DNA of 18,576 nucleotides from Avisuccinivibrio sp964424565 (lineage in GTDB: Bacteria > Pseudomonadota > Gammaproteobacteria > Enterobacterales > Succinivibrionaceae), in assembly GCA_964424565.1 (NCBI GenBank), contig CAYRIZ010000042.1, positions 1 to 18,576 of the forward strand, read 5' to 3'. Each line of letters starts with the position of its first letter. The stretch's first letter is position 1. Position numbers and translations under genes: made by a program. This document shows, one piece after another, positions 12,502 to 18,514 of the stretch. The notes below the pieces were generated by a model, which made no database searches, was not told where the DNA came from, and worked only from the letters and a program-made list of their open reading frames with translations.

Positions 12502-12543
12502 AACCCGATCCGCCGGTTAAAGCTGGATCGGGTTTAGTTTTTT
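12502..12543 (+). terminator. Terminator-like hairpin facing against the operon (rplL-rpoB spacer)
   Basis: AACCCGATCC and GGATCGGGTT form a perfect 10-bp stem with a 13-base loop, followed on the + strand by TAG and six Ts. On the - strand, the coding direction here, no T-tract follows. It has the form of a terminator for antisense transcripts, or a processing hairpin in the operon mRNA. Confidence 0.6.
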
Positions 12544-12563
12544 ACAGTCTGCTGTGACTGCAG

Positions 12564-12596
12564 CAGGCAGACGCGGAAGAGGTCTGCCTGATTTTT
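12564..12596 (+). terminator. Second hairpin with + strand T-tract (rplL-rpoB spacer)
   Basis: CAGGCAGAC and GTCTGCCTG form a perfect 9-bp stem with a 9-base loop, followed on the + strand by ATTTTT. It begins, in the operon direction, about 22 bases after the rplL stop. In E. coli this spacer holds an attenuator and an RNase III site; this stem could play the processing role. Confidence 0.55.
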
Positions 12597-12611
12597 CAGC
12601 TTGTGGTTGAA

Positions 12612-12977
12612 TTAAGCGAGCTCAACCTTGGCGCCGGCGTCTTCCAGGGACTTCTTCAGGGCCTCAGCGTCTTCCTTAGAGATGGCTTCCTTGATCTTGG
12701 CAGGAGCGGACTCAACTAAGTCCTTGGCTTCCTTCAGGCCCAGACCGGTAGCGGTACGAACAGCCTTAATAACGGCGATCTTGTTGGCACCGAACTCCTT
12801 GAGCACAACGTCAAACTCGGTCTTCTCTTCCTCAACCGGAGCGGCGGCAGGGCCGGCAACCACGGCGGCGGCAGCAGAAACACCAAACTTCTCTTCCATT
12901 GCCTTAACGAGCTCGACAACTTCCATTACGCTCATATTGGCAACTGCTTCAATGATTTCATCCTTGGATAAAGCCAT
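12612..12977 (-). CDS. rplL: 50S ribosomal protein L7/L12
   Basis: L7/L12 forms the flexible stalk dimers that recruit and activate translation GTPases. The 121-residue protein has the N-terminal dimerisation domain (MALSKDEIIEAVANMSVMEVVELVKAMEEKFGV region), an Ala/Pro/Val hinge (about 35-50), and the globular C-terminal domain with KTEFDVVL, NKIAVIKAVR and TGLGLKEAKDLVE, the factor-binding face. ATG is preceded by AAAGGAAA. It lies 79 bases after rplJ and is likely co-translated with it in the usual 4:1 or 6:1 excess. Confidence 0.98.
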   Translation of the reverse strand: MALSKDEIIEAVANMSVMEVVELVKAMEEKFGVSAAAAVVAGPAAAPVEEEKTEFDVVLKEFGANKIAVIKAVRTATGLGLKEAKDLVESAPAKIKEAISKEDAEALKKSLEDAGAKVELA

Positions 12978-13056
12978 TTTAAATTTTCCTTTAAATTTAA
13001 TTCAGGAATAAACCTGACTGAATAATCACAAAAAGTTTTCAGACTGAAACAAAATC

Positions 13057-13569
13057 TCAGGCAGCTTCGGTGCCTTCGGATTCCAGCTTGTCGGCCAGAG
13101 CCTTCAGAGTACGTGCCAGCTTACCGGCTGCAGCTTCCTTCATGGTAGCGAGCAGCTGAGCCACACCTTCCTCGTAGGTCGGCAGGCTTGCCAGTACGTC
13201 AATGTCGGCGCCGTCGTAGTATTTGCCTTCAAAGGCCAGGCCCTTGACGACGAACTTGTCGTTGGTCTTGGCAAAATCTTTGAAGATACGGGCAGCTGCG
13301 CCAGGATGCTCCATGGACAGAGCAAGGATGCTCGGGCCCTTGAAAGCCTCCTTCATGCACTCAAACTCGGTGCCTTCCACGGCACGGGTCAGCAGAGTGT
13401 TGCGGACAATGTGCAGATACACATTGTTCTCGCGGCACTGCTTGCGGAGTTTGGTCATCTGCACGACGCCAATGCCGCGGGTATCTGCGACAACGGCTGA
13501 CACAGCTTTACCGGCAGCTTCGCTGACACTGGCGACAATCGCCTTTTTGTCTTCGATATTCAATGCCAT
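13057..13569 (-). CDS. rplJ: 50S ribosomal protein L10
   Basis: L10 anchors the L7/L12 dimers to 23S rRNA at the stalk base, and with L12 represses its own mRNA in E. coli. The 170-residue protein shows the typical start (ALNIEDKKAIVASVSEAAGKA), VVADTRGIGVVQMTKLRKQCRE, and VVRNTLLTRA-type sequence (HIVRNTLLTRAVEG), then a C-terminal helix that binds L12. GGAG lies about 11 bases before the ATG. A 229-base leader with several hairpins precedes it, consistent with L10-type autoregulation. Confidence 0.97.
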   Translation of the reverse strand: MALNIEDKKAIVASVSEAAGKAVSAVVADTRGIGVVQMTKLRKQCRENNVYLHIVRNTLLTRAVEGTEFECMKEAFKGPSILALSMEHPGAAARIFKDFAKTNDKFVVKGLAFEGKYYDGADIDVLASLPTYEEGVAQLLATMKEAAAGKLARTLKALADKLESEGTEAA

Positions 13570-13798
13570 TTTTGCAGTGACTCCAGAAATATCCGCCTCA
13601 GGGGAGACGGACCTACACCCTGATCATTCAGGGTACCTACCGGAAATCAGTCCAAAGGAAAATCCTCAGGAGCTGTTCCGCCTGCGCAGGATGATTAAGG
13701 ATACTTCCCCCTGCGGTCTTTGGAGGGAGCAAGCTCCCGGCCAAAAAATCTTGTTTTTGCAGGTGCCCGAGTATCCGCAGGCACCTTTATAGGGCTTA
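13570..13798 (-). promoter_or_regulatory. Structured rplJ mRNA leader (probable L10 regulatory leader)
   Basis: The spacer between rplA and rplJ contains at least four inverted repeats on the - strand: AGGTGCC/GGCACCT (13761-13786), GGGAGC/GCTCCC inside a TTTGG/CCAAA outer stem (13719-13745), ACCCTGA/TCAGGGT (13617-13634), and CCGTCTC/GAGGCGG with one wobble (13593-13610), plus the palindrome CCTGCGCAGG (13681-13690). Two further pairings compete with the first stem: CCTGCGG with CCGCAGG, and GGATACT with AGTATCC. In E. coli the L10-L12 complex binds the rplJ leader and blocks translation; this leader has the right place and a similar length. TATAAA at its 5' end may be part of a promoter, but I see no good -35. 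Confidence 0.65.
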
Positions 13799-14515
13799 TT
13801 AAGCCTGAGCTGCAGCGCTGTCAGCCTTCAGGGAAGACTTGTCAACGGTGATGCCGCCGCCCATGGTGGTGGACACGCACACTTTCTTAATGAAAGTGCC
13901 CTTGGCAGCAGCCGGCTTGGCGCGGGTGATGGCGCCCAGCAGAGCGTTCAGGTTGTCGGTCAGATTAGCCACCGGGAAGTCAACCTTGCCGATGGAAGCC
14001 TGAATCACACCGGTTCTGTCATTGCGGTAACGCACCTGACCGGACTTGGCGTTCTTCACGGCAGTGGCCACATCACGGGTCACGGTGCCAACCTTGGGGT
14101 TAGGCATCAAGCCGCGGGGGCCGAGGATCTGACCCAGCTGGCCGACCACACGCATGGCATCAGGAGAGGCGATGACTACATCAAAGTCCATCATGCCCTT
14201 CTTGATCTCAGCGGCCAGTTCATCCATGCCTACCAGATCAGCACCGGCGGCCTTGGCCTGCTCGGCGGCAGCGCCCTGGGTGAACACGGCTACGCGGACC
14301 ACGCGGCCGTTGCCGTGAGGCAGAACGGTGGCACCACGGATGTTCTGATCGGACTTGGTAGGATCGATGCCGAGCTGAATGGCTACGTCCACGCTCTCTA
14401 CGAACTTGGCACGCGGCAGCTTCTGCAGGGTCTCAAAAGCCTCAGTAACGTTGTATTCGCGGGTTCTGTCGATGATGGAACGGATTTCCTTCATGCGCTT
14501 GGATAATTTAGCCAT
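13799..14515 (-). CDS. rplA: 50S ribosomal protein L1
   Basis: L1 binds 23S rRNA at the mobile L1 stalk, which guides E-site tRNA, and represses the rplK-rplA mRNA in E. coli. The 238-residue protein is full length: MAKLSKRMKEIR, DVAIQLGIDPTKSDQNIRG, LPHGNGRVVRVAVF, LGQILGPRGLMPNPKVGTVT (the rRNA-binding hallmark) and a C-terminal KVCVSTTMGGGITVD. The ATG is three bases after the rplK stop, and its GGAGG lies inside the last rplK codons, so translation is coupled. Confidence 0.98.
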   Translation of the reverse strand: MAKLSKRMKEIRSIIDRTREYNVTEAFETLQKLPRAKFVESVDVAIQLGIDPTKSDQNIRGATVLPHGNGRVVRVAVFTQGAAAEQAKAAGADLVGMDELAAEIKKGMMDFDVVIASPDAMRVVGQLGQILGPRGLMPNPKVGTVTRDVATAVKNAKSGQVRYRNDRTGVIQASIGKVDFPVANLTDNLNALLGAITRAKPAAAKGTFIKKVCVSTTMGGGITVDKSSLKADSAAAQA

Positions 14516-14518
14516 GGA

Positions 14519-14947
14519 TTAACCCTCCACCTTAATGCCCATGGAACGGGCAGTACCGCCGATGGAACGGGCAGATGCTTCCAGATCTGCACCAGTCATG
14601 TCAGGCTCCTTGACCTTGGCAATCTCAAGTAGCTGAGCCTGAGTAATGGTACCGGCACTCTCCTTGCCCGGCTTGTGGGAACCGGTCTGAATGTTGGCAG
14701 CCTTCTTGATCAGGAAGGAAGCAGGAGGGGTCTTGGTAACGAAGGTAAAGGACTTGTCCTGATAGACAGTGATCACTACAGGTACAGGCATGCCTTTTTC
14801 CATCTTGGCAGTCTGGGCATTAAAAGCCTTGCAGAACTCCATGATGTTGACGCCGTGCTGACCTAAGGCCGGACCTACCGGAGGGGCAGGATTGGCGCTG
14901 CCAGCAGACACCTGCAGTTTAATGTAGGCGGTAACTTTCTTTGCCAT
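14519..14947 (-). CDS. rplK: 50S ribosomal protein L11
   Basis: L11 forms the GTPase-associated centre with 23S rRNA and is required for RelA activation by uncharged tRNA. The 142-residue protein has the proline-rich N-terminal factor-binding domain (PAPPVGPALGQHGVNIMEFCKAFN) and the rRNA-binding C-terminal domain (GTITQAQLLEIAKVKEPDM, ARSIGGTARSMGI). GAGGAA precedes the ATG. It is the first gene after the strong promoter at 15057-15086; in E. coli it would follow nusG, which here lies 2 kb away behind a permease gene. Confidence 0.98.
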   Translation of the reverse strand: MAKKVTAYIKLQVSAGSANPAPPVGPALGQHGVNIMEFCKAFNAQTAKMEKGMPVPVVITVYQDKSFTFVTKTPPASFLIKKAANIQTGSHKPGKESAGTITQAQLLEIAKVKEPDMTGADLEASARSIGGTARSMGIKVEG

Positions 14948-14984
14948 TTAAAAATTCCTCAAATTTGGGTAATATCGCGTTATA

Positions 14985-15045
14985 CGCTTCCCTTGAAGCG
15001 GTTTTGTTTGGCCGCTCCGCTGCTGCACAACAAAAGTGCACGCAG
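14985..15045 (-). promoter_or_regulatory. Structured rplK leader
   Basis: Two hairpins lie in the roughly 100-base leader: CGCTTC-AAGG-GAAGCG (14985-15000) and TGCAC/GTGCA extended by CTGC/GCAG with one bulged base (15020-15045). The L11-L1 mRNA of E. coli is repressed by L1 at a leader structure that mimics its 23S site. I could not assign such a site here; the folding is seen, the role is inferred. Confidence 0.45.
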
Positions 15046-15056
15046 TAAACCTGAAT

Positions 15057-15091
15057 ATTATAGCTGAGATCAATCCTCAGGCGCAAGTCAA
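15057..15091 (-). promoter_or_regulatory. Promoter of the rplKAJL-rpoBC operon
   Basis: On the - strand a perfect -10 hexamer TATAAT (15062-15057) has TTGCGC (15086-15081) 18 bases upstream; a better hexamer, TTGACT (15091-15086), is 23 bases away and probably too far. Transcription would start near 15050, giving a leader of about 100 bases before rplK. Confidence 0.72.
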
Positions 15092-15347
15092 AACCTGCAT
15101 TTTTTCCTACTTTCCTGCAAAATTTTTGTCAGATTTTCAGCCCGTCCCCAGCTGCCGTCCAGCCTGTTCTGCATTGATACAGGGCAGCCAGTAAATTGTC
15201 TGAAAAGACGTGCGATCTGCCCTCCTGCCAAGCGCTGACAGCAGTTCCCTGCCGCTCCGGCCGGTGTGCTTTTTTCATCCCGAGACGCCTTCAAATCAGC
15301 TCGTGTCGCTGCCCTGTGACCGGGCTGTTTCTTTTTCAATCCTGCTC

Positions 15348-15376
15348 TTGTTTGTCAGCCTTCTTAAGTTTATGCT
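15348..15376 (+). promoter_or_regulatory. Candidate promoter of the AEC permease gene
   Basis: TTGTTT (15348-15353) and TATGCT (15371-15376) are separated by exactly 17 bases. Transcription would begin near 15383, which rules out the in-frame ATG at 15372 as a start. The hexamers are imperfect. The rest of the divergent spacer from rplK (15092-15347) holds nothing else I can identify. Confidence 0.45.
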
Positions 15377-15413
15377 GCAGAAAAAATTAAATCAGCAGGT
15401 GGAATACAGTGCC

Positions 15414-16358
15414 ATGAGTGCCATGAACGATATATTTCTGCAGATGGGCGTTTTGTTCATTATTATTGTTGTAGGTTATATCAGTCACAAGACGAAGCTG
15501 CAGGATCTCAACTTTGACCGCATGCTGTCCAGCTTCATAGTCAAAATCTCCTGCCCCTGCCTGGTGCTTTCCTCAGTCATGGGCGATGAGCTGCCGGATT
15601 CCTCCCTGGTGCTGCCGCTTCTCGGGGTGAGTATTGCTACCTATGCGGTGGTGATGCTGATCTCCTGGTTTGCCGCCAAATTGTTTACCAAAAACAAGGA
15701 TCTGCAGGGCCAGTTCTGTTTCATGCTCTCCTTTGGCAATGTAGCCTTCATAGGCTACCCGGTGGTGGCATCCATTTTCGGCAATGAGGCCATATTTTTT
15801 GCCTCCGTGCTGAATTTTGCCAACTCCCTGTTCATGTTTTCCTTAGGTCCGATCATCGTGGCCGGGCGCAGCGACAAAAACAAATTAAGTCCCATGTTTT
15901 TGTTCTCCCCCATCATGCTGGCCAGCTATATTTCCATAGCCATAGTTCTCCTGGGCATCAGCAATATTCCGGCACTGATTTCCAAGCCGCTGACCCTGCT
16001 CGGCAGCGTCACCGTGCCCGGAGCCCTGATCATCATAGGTTCTTCCATAGCTCAGCGTCCGCTGCGCAGCATTCTGGGCAACTTCAATGTCTATGCCATG
16101 TGCGCTTCCCGCCTGCTGATCCTGCCGCTGCTGGTCTATTTCCTCTCCAGGCTGCTCTCCAGCAGTGAAACAGTGGTGACCATCAATACCGTGCTCTTTG
16201 CCATGCCTGTAGCCACGACCGGCATCATGTTCTGCCTCATAGCCGGCCGCGATGAGAGCACTATGGCCAAGGGGACTTTTATCTCCACCCTGATCGCCAT
16301 GCTCACCATTCCCTGCATCACCTCTCTGGTGCAGCGCCTCAATGAAATTTTCTTCTGA
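15414..16358 (+). CDS. AEC (auxin efflux carrier) family permease
   Basis: This is an integral inner-membrane transporter of the AEC/MleP family, whose bacterial members carry dicarboxylates such as malate or malonate, or unknown organic acids; the substrate here is not determinable. The 314 residues are of family length with about ten hydrophobic segments. The hallmark GNVAFIGYPVV (108-118) at the end of the first half, VPGALIIIGSSIA (201-213) and AMPVATTGIMFCLI (263-276) mark the two inverted five-helix repeats. ATG at 15414 is chosen because AGGTGG lies just upstream and the predicted transcript begins after the earlier in-frame ATG (15372); ATG at 15423 is also possible. It is divergent from rplK and convergent with nusG, and interrupts the usual nusG-rplK order. 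Confidence 0.88.
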   Translation: MSAMNDIFLQMGVLFIIIVVGYISHKTKLQDLNFDRMLSSFIVKISCPCLVLSSVMGDELPDSSLVLPLLGVSIATYAVVMLISWFAAKLFTKNKDLQGQFCFMLSFGNVAFIGYPVVASIFGNEAIFFASVLNFANSLFMFSLGPIIVAGRSDKNKLSPMFLFSPIMLASYISIAIVLLGISNIPALISKPLTLLGSVTVPGALIIIGSSIAQRPLRSILGNFNVYAMCASRLLILPLLVYFLSRLLSSSETVVTINTVLFAMPVATTGIMFCLIAGRDESTMAKGTFISTLIAMLTIPCITSLVQRLNEIFF

Positions 16359-16451
16359 AACCTTCTCTCCCCCAGCGGCAAGGCAGCTGACAGCGTCCGG
16401 GGGCTGCCAAATCAGTAATACCGCGCCGGACTGCCTGCAAATCGGGGCGGG

Positions 16452-16632
16452 CTACTGCTCATGAACTGCGCTGCTTTGAGGCTGATCGCTGCTGTGAGCT
16501 TTCCTCTTGGGCCTGGTCTGAACCATCTTGTCTTCACCTTTGGGGATCATACCCGGTCTGCTTCTGATAGACGTACACGTTTCCGTTGTGTCTTTTCCTT
16601 CTGTAGGTGGAGATCTTAATATCGCCTGTCAT
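16452..16632 (-). pseudogene. Remnant of a transposase N-terminus (frameshifted)
   Basis: From ATG at 16632 the - strand reads MTGDIKISTYRRKRHNGNVYVY, then QKQTGYDP, and stops at TGA (16534). A one-base shift near 16537-16545 opens KGEDKMVQTRPKRK and continues to TAG at 16452. Start, spacing and the motifs STYRRK, VYVY, QTGYDP and MVQTRPKRK look like the N-terminus of an IS1634/IS4-type DDE transposase; I am giving this from memory of the family. No DDE core follows, so it is a truncated, decayed fragment. It might instead be a remnant of another gene. Confidence 0.5.
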
Positions 16633-16657
16633 CCGTCATGATGCCCTCGCAGCCTTC

Positions 16658-16777
16658 CTGAGTGACCATCCTGAGTGACATTATTGTAAATGTCACTCAA
16701 AGAAAACAGGCAGCCTGAGGCTCAGGAAACCGGATAAGCACGGGCTGAAGCTGAGAAAGGCAGCACTGAGTGACCAT
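16658..16777. repeat. Repeated CTGAGTGAC motif cluster
   Basis: CTGAGTGACCAT occurs at 16658-16669 and 16766-16777, and the variant CTGAGTGACATT at 16671-16682, with its inverted partner AATGTCACTCA at 16689-16699. The cluster starts 26 bases upstream of the transposase remnant start, where an insertion-sequence end would be. A short palindrome CCTGAG-G-CTCAGG (16714-16726) lies among them. Confidence 0.6.
16672..16699. repeat. Perfect 11-bp inverted repeat
   Basis: TGAGTGACATT-ATTGTA-AATGTCACTCA: 11-bp arms and a 6-base loop without mismatch. It could be an insertion-sequence terminus, a regulator binding site, or a hairpin. No T-tract follows on either strand, so it is not a typical terminator. 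Confidence 0.7.
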
Positions 16778-16827
16778 AATTCAACTCTCAAAGAGCATAT
16801 GACAGAAGAGCTGATGGGAAGGATGAC

Positions 16828-16845
16828 GGGCTCATATCTGAGCCC
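16828..16845. other. Hairpin downstream of nusG
   Basis: GGGCTCA-TATC-TGAGCCC is a perfect 7-bp stem with a 4-base loop, 125 bases beyond the nusG stop. No clear T-tract follows it on either strand. It may back up the adjacent nusG terminator. Confidence 0.45.
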
Positions 16846-16851
16846 TCTGAT

Positions 16852-16883
16852 AAGACAACAGCCGATACTGCTGTACCGGCTGT
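16852..16883 (-). terminator. Probable terminator after nusG
   Basis: On the - strand ACAGCCGGTAC-AGCA-GTATCGGCTGT forms an 11-bp stem with one G-T wobble, followed by TGTCTTA. On the + strand the same position is an A-C mismatch, so the - strand fold is stronger. It lies 87 bases beyond the nusG stop and would end the secE-nusG transcript. Confidence 0.62.
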
Positions 16884-16969
16884 ATACCTCCGGGGTGATC
16901 CCGAAAGTGCTTACCTCCTGGGTTTAGGATATAAAACCGCAGGAAGGTTTGGTTTGTAAGGTGCGGAGA

Positions 16970-17710
16970 TCAGATATCCTTTTCGACCTGACTGAACTCC
17001 AGATCCACCGGAGTTGCACGGCCGAAAATGGCTATGGACACGGTCAGACGGTTCTTCTCGTAATCCACCTTTTCCACAGTACCCACAAAGTCCTTAAATG
17101 CACCGTCGATGGCACGTACGGCCTCGCCCACCTCAAACATGGTCTTGGGCCGCGGGCTTTCCTCGCTTTCCTTGAGACGGGAGAGAATGCGCTCAGCTTC
17201 AGCCTTGGAAATAGGCAGCGGACGATCCGGAGTGCCGCCGATAAAGCCGAGCACGCGGTCGGTATGCTTGACCAGCTGCCAGGTCTCATCGGTCATGCGC
17301 ATATGCACCAGCACATAACCAGGGAAGAACTTGCGCTCACTCTCGCGCTTTTTGCCGTCCTTGATTTCCTTGACCTTTTCCTTGGGAACCAGGATCTCGC
17401 CGAAATCATCTTCCATGCCGTGGATGCGCACGCGCTCACGCAGGGTCTGGGCTACACGCTGCTCAAAGCCGGAGAAAGCCTGCACCACATACCAGCGCAT
17501 AGGCTTTTTGCCGTCGGCATCAAGTTCCTGCACCTTGCGGCGCGGCGGAATAACGCCCTTTTTGGATTTGGCTTTGGGGGCTGCGGCGGCAGGAGCTTCT
17601 TCAGGCACCTCATCAAACAAAGGTGCTTCCGGAGCCTCAGCCTCGTCAACCAGCGGAGCCTCAGGGGCTTCCGGAGCCGGCATTAAATCCAAATCATCTT
17701 TATCTGCCAT
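16970..17710 (-). CDS. nusG: Transcription termination/antitermination factor NusG with acidic N-terminal extension
   Basis: NusG binds the beta' clamp of RNA polymerase, raises elongation rate, and links polymerase to Rho or to ribosomal S10. The NGN domain starts at MRWYVVQAFSGFEQRV (71-86) and contains ERKFFPGYVLV and LGFIGG; the KOW domain (about 190-246) has GAFKDFVGTVEKVDYEKNRL and IFGRATPVDLEFSQVEK. Both domains are intact. The protein is 246 residues against 181 in E. coli. The excess is an N-terminal tail of about 65 residues rich in Ala, Pro, Glu and Asp, with repeats of EAPEAPL. The start is secure: TAGGAG, overlapping the secE stop, precedes the ATG. secE ends nine bases upstream. 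Confidence 0.97.
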   Translation of the reverse strand: MADKDDLDLMPAPEAPEAPLVDEAEAPEAPLFDEVPEEAPAAAAPKAKSKKGVIPPRRKVQELDADGKKPMRWYVVQAFSGFEQRVAQTLRERVRIHGMEDDFGEILVPKEKVKEIKDGKKRESERKFFPGYVLVHMRMTDETWQLVKHTDRVLGFIGGTPDRPLPISKAEAERILSRLKESEESPRPKTMFEVGEAVRAIDGAFKDFVGTVEKVDYEKNRLTVSIAIFGRATPVDLEFSQVEKDI

Positions 17711-17719
17711 GGCTCACTC

Positions 17720-18259
17720 CTACAGCGTAATGTAACGGACCAGACCGAGGAAGACCACATCGCACAGATAGAGGAACAGGCTCACGACGCAGACTGCCAC
17801 GAACACGATCAGGGTAGTCTGCATGGCTTCCTGGCGGGTAGGCCACACTACTTTGCGCAGCTCAATATAGGCTTCACGGCCGAAATTGAGCAGCTGACGA
17901 CCCTTGTTGGTAAATAAGGTAACGCCGAGACCAGCCGCGATCACGGCAATCACTACGGCTACACGGATAAAGCGGTCAAAGGAGGACTCGTTTATCACCA
18001 CATGCTGCGTATAGTACCAGTTGCCGACCACAGCACCGGCGATGAGGACAATGGAAACCAGCCACAACAGTATATTTAAGCCGGAAGAGGAGGAAGAGGC
18101 TTTGTCGGCAGCGCCTGATTTGGCGGCTTTGGCCGGTTTGGCCGGGGCAGGAGCCTGGGTTTTGGCGGCCGGCTCAGTCTTTACGGCCTGAGGCTTTTTG
18201 GCCGCAGTCCTGGTGCCTTTGGCGGCAGGCTTTCCTTTGTTGCTTTTCTTTTCGCTCAT
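17720..18259 (-). CDS. secE: Preprotein translocase subunit SecE with basic N-terminal extension
   Basis: SecE is the essential clamp around SecY in the Sec translocon. Three membrane segments are visible as in enterobacterial SecE: about 61-83 (LNILLWLVSIVLIAG), 97-116 (FIRVAVVIAVIAAG) and 148-175 (TTLIVFVAVCVVSLFLYL). Before the third lies the conserved cytoplasmic amphipathic stretch EAYIELRKVVWPTRQEA. The N-terminal 60 residues are an extra low-complexity tail rich in Lys, Ala and Pro with about 14 basic and 3 acidic residues; the total of 179 exceeds E. coli's 127. ATG at 18259 is preferred. An upstream TTG (18295) would add 12 residues, and no strong ribosome binding site decides between them. 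Confidence 0.93.
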   Translation of the reverse strand: MSEKKSNKGKPAAKGTRTAAKKPQAVKTEPAAKTQAPAPAKPAKAAKSGAADKASSSSSGLNILLWLVSIVLIAGAVVGNWYYTQHVVINESSFDRFIRVAVVIAVIAAGLGVTLFTNKGRQLLNFGREAYIELRKVVWPTRQEAMQTTLIVFVAVCVVSLFLYLCDVVFLGLVRYITL

Positions 18260-18291
18260 CAATTTGTACCGCAGCAGCGGCTGCGGCACCT

Positions 18292-18339
18292 CCAAAAATC
18301 TTGCTTAAGCAGCGGGCCGTGCGGCACGGCAGGCTTAAG
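18292..18339 (-). promoter_or_regulatory. Nested inverted repeat in the secE leader, followed by a T-tract
   Basis: On the - strand CTTAAGC and GCTTAAG (18339-18333 and 18310-18304) enclose a second stem GCCGTG-CCG-CACGGC (18330-18316). CAAGATTTTTGG follows directly. The form suggests an attenuator or terminator ahead of secE. No good promoter hexamers are evident between it and the tuf terminator. Confidence 0.5.
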
Positions 18340-18394
18340 GTATGGTCTGCCCGGTAAAACTGCAGGAGCTCCAAGCCCGGGAGGCCTTTAAACC

Positions 18395-18418
18395 AAAACG
18401 GCCGATATGCATCGGCCG
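18395..18418 (-). terminator. Terminator downstream of tuf
   Basis: On the - strand CGGCCGAT-GCAT-ATCGGCCG is a perfect 8-bp stem with a 4-base loop, followed by TTTTGGTTT. It lies about 100 bases after the tuf stop and should separate tuf from secE-nusG. Confidence 0.78.
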
Positions 18419-18427
18419 CCAGCTTAA

Positions 18428-18505
18428 TTCCGCCTGCTTGGTGCCAGGCGGAAGCTGCGTCTAATGCGCAGCAGTATTTTTTAGCAGAATCCCCCGCCGG
18501 GGGAT
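18428..18505 (-). other. Two further hairpins in the tuf 3' region
   Basis: ATCCCCC-GGC-GGGGGAT (18489-18505), ten bases after the tuf stop, and TTCCGCCTG/CAGGCGGAA with an 8-base loop (18428-18453) are perfect stems. The first is followed by TCTGCT only, the second by TTAAGC. They may stabilise the tuf 3' end or assist the terminator that follows. Confidence 0.55.
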
Positions 18506-18514
18506 CCTCAGGTA

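Noticed and set aside
15088..15339. 83-codon - strand frame upstream of rplK
   Set aside because: It runs into the position of the rplK promoter, is Arg/Ala-rich without family features, and has no clear ribosome binding site.
16364..16412. Terminator after the AEC permease
   Set aside because: CCCCC/GGGGG and GGCAGC/GCTGCC can pair, but the loops are long and no T-tract follows.
16678..16926. Stop-to-stop + strand frame of about 82 codons, with an ATG giving MTEELMGRMTGSYLSPLIRQ and on
   Set aside because: It reads like coding sequence in places, but only 42 codons follow its ATG, it overlaps the nusG terminator hairpins, and I know no related family. It may be another decayed fragment.
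16949..17686. 245-codon + strand frame antisense to nusG
   Set aside because: Shadow of nusG; no recognisable protein.
18260..18514. tRNA-Trp gene between tuf and secE, as in many Gammaproteobacteria
   Set aside because: I looked for the acceptor, anticodon (CCA) and T-loop sequences on the - strand and found only hairpins.
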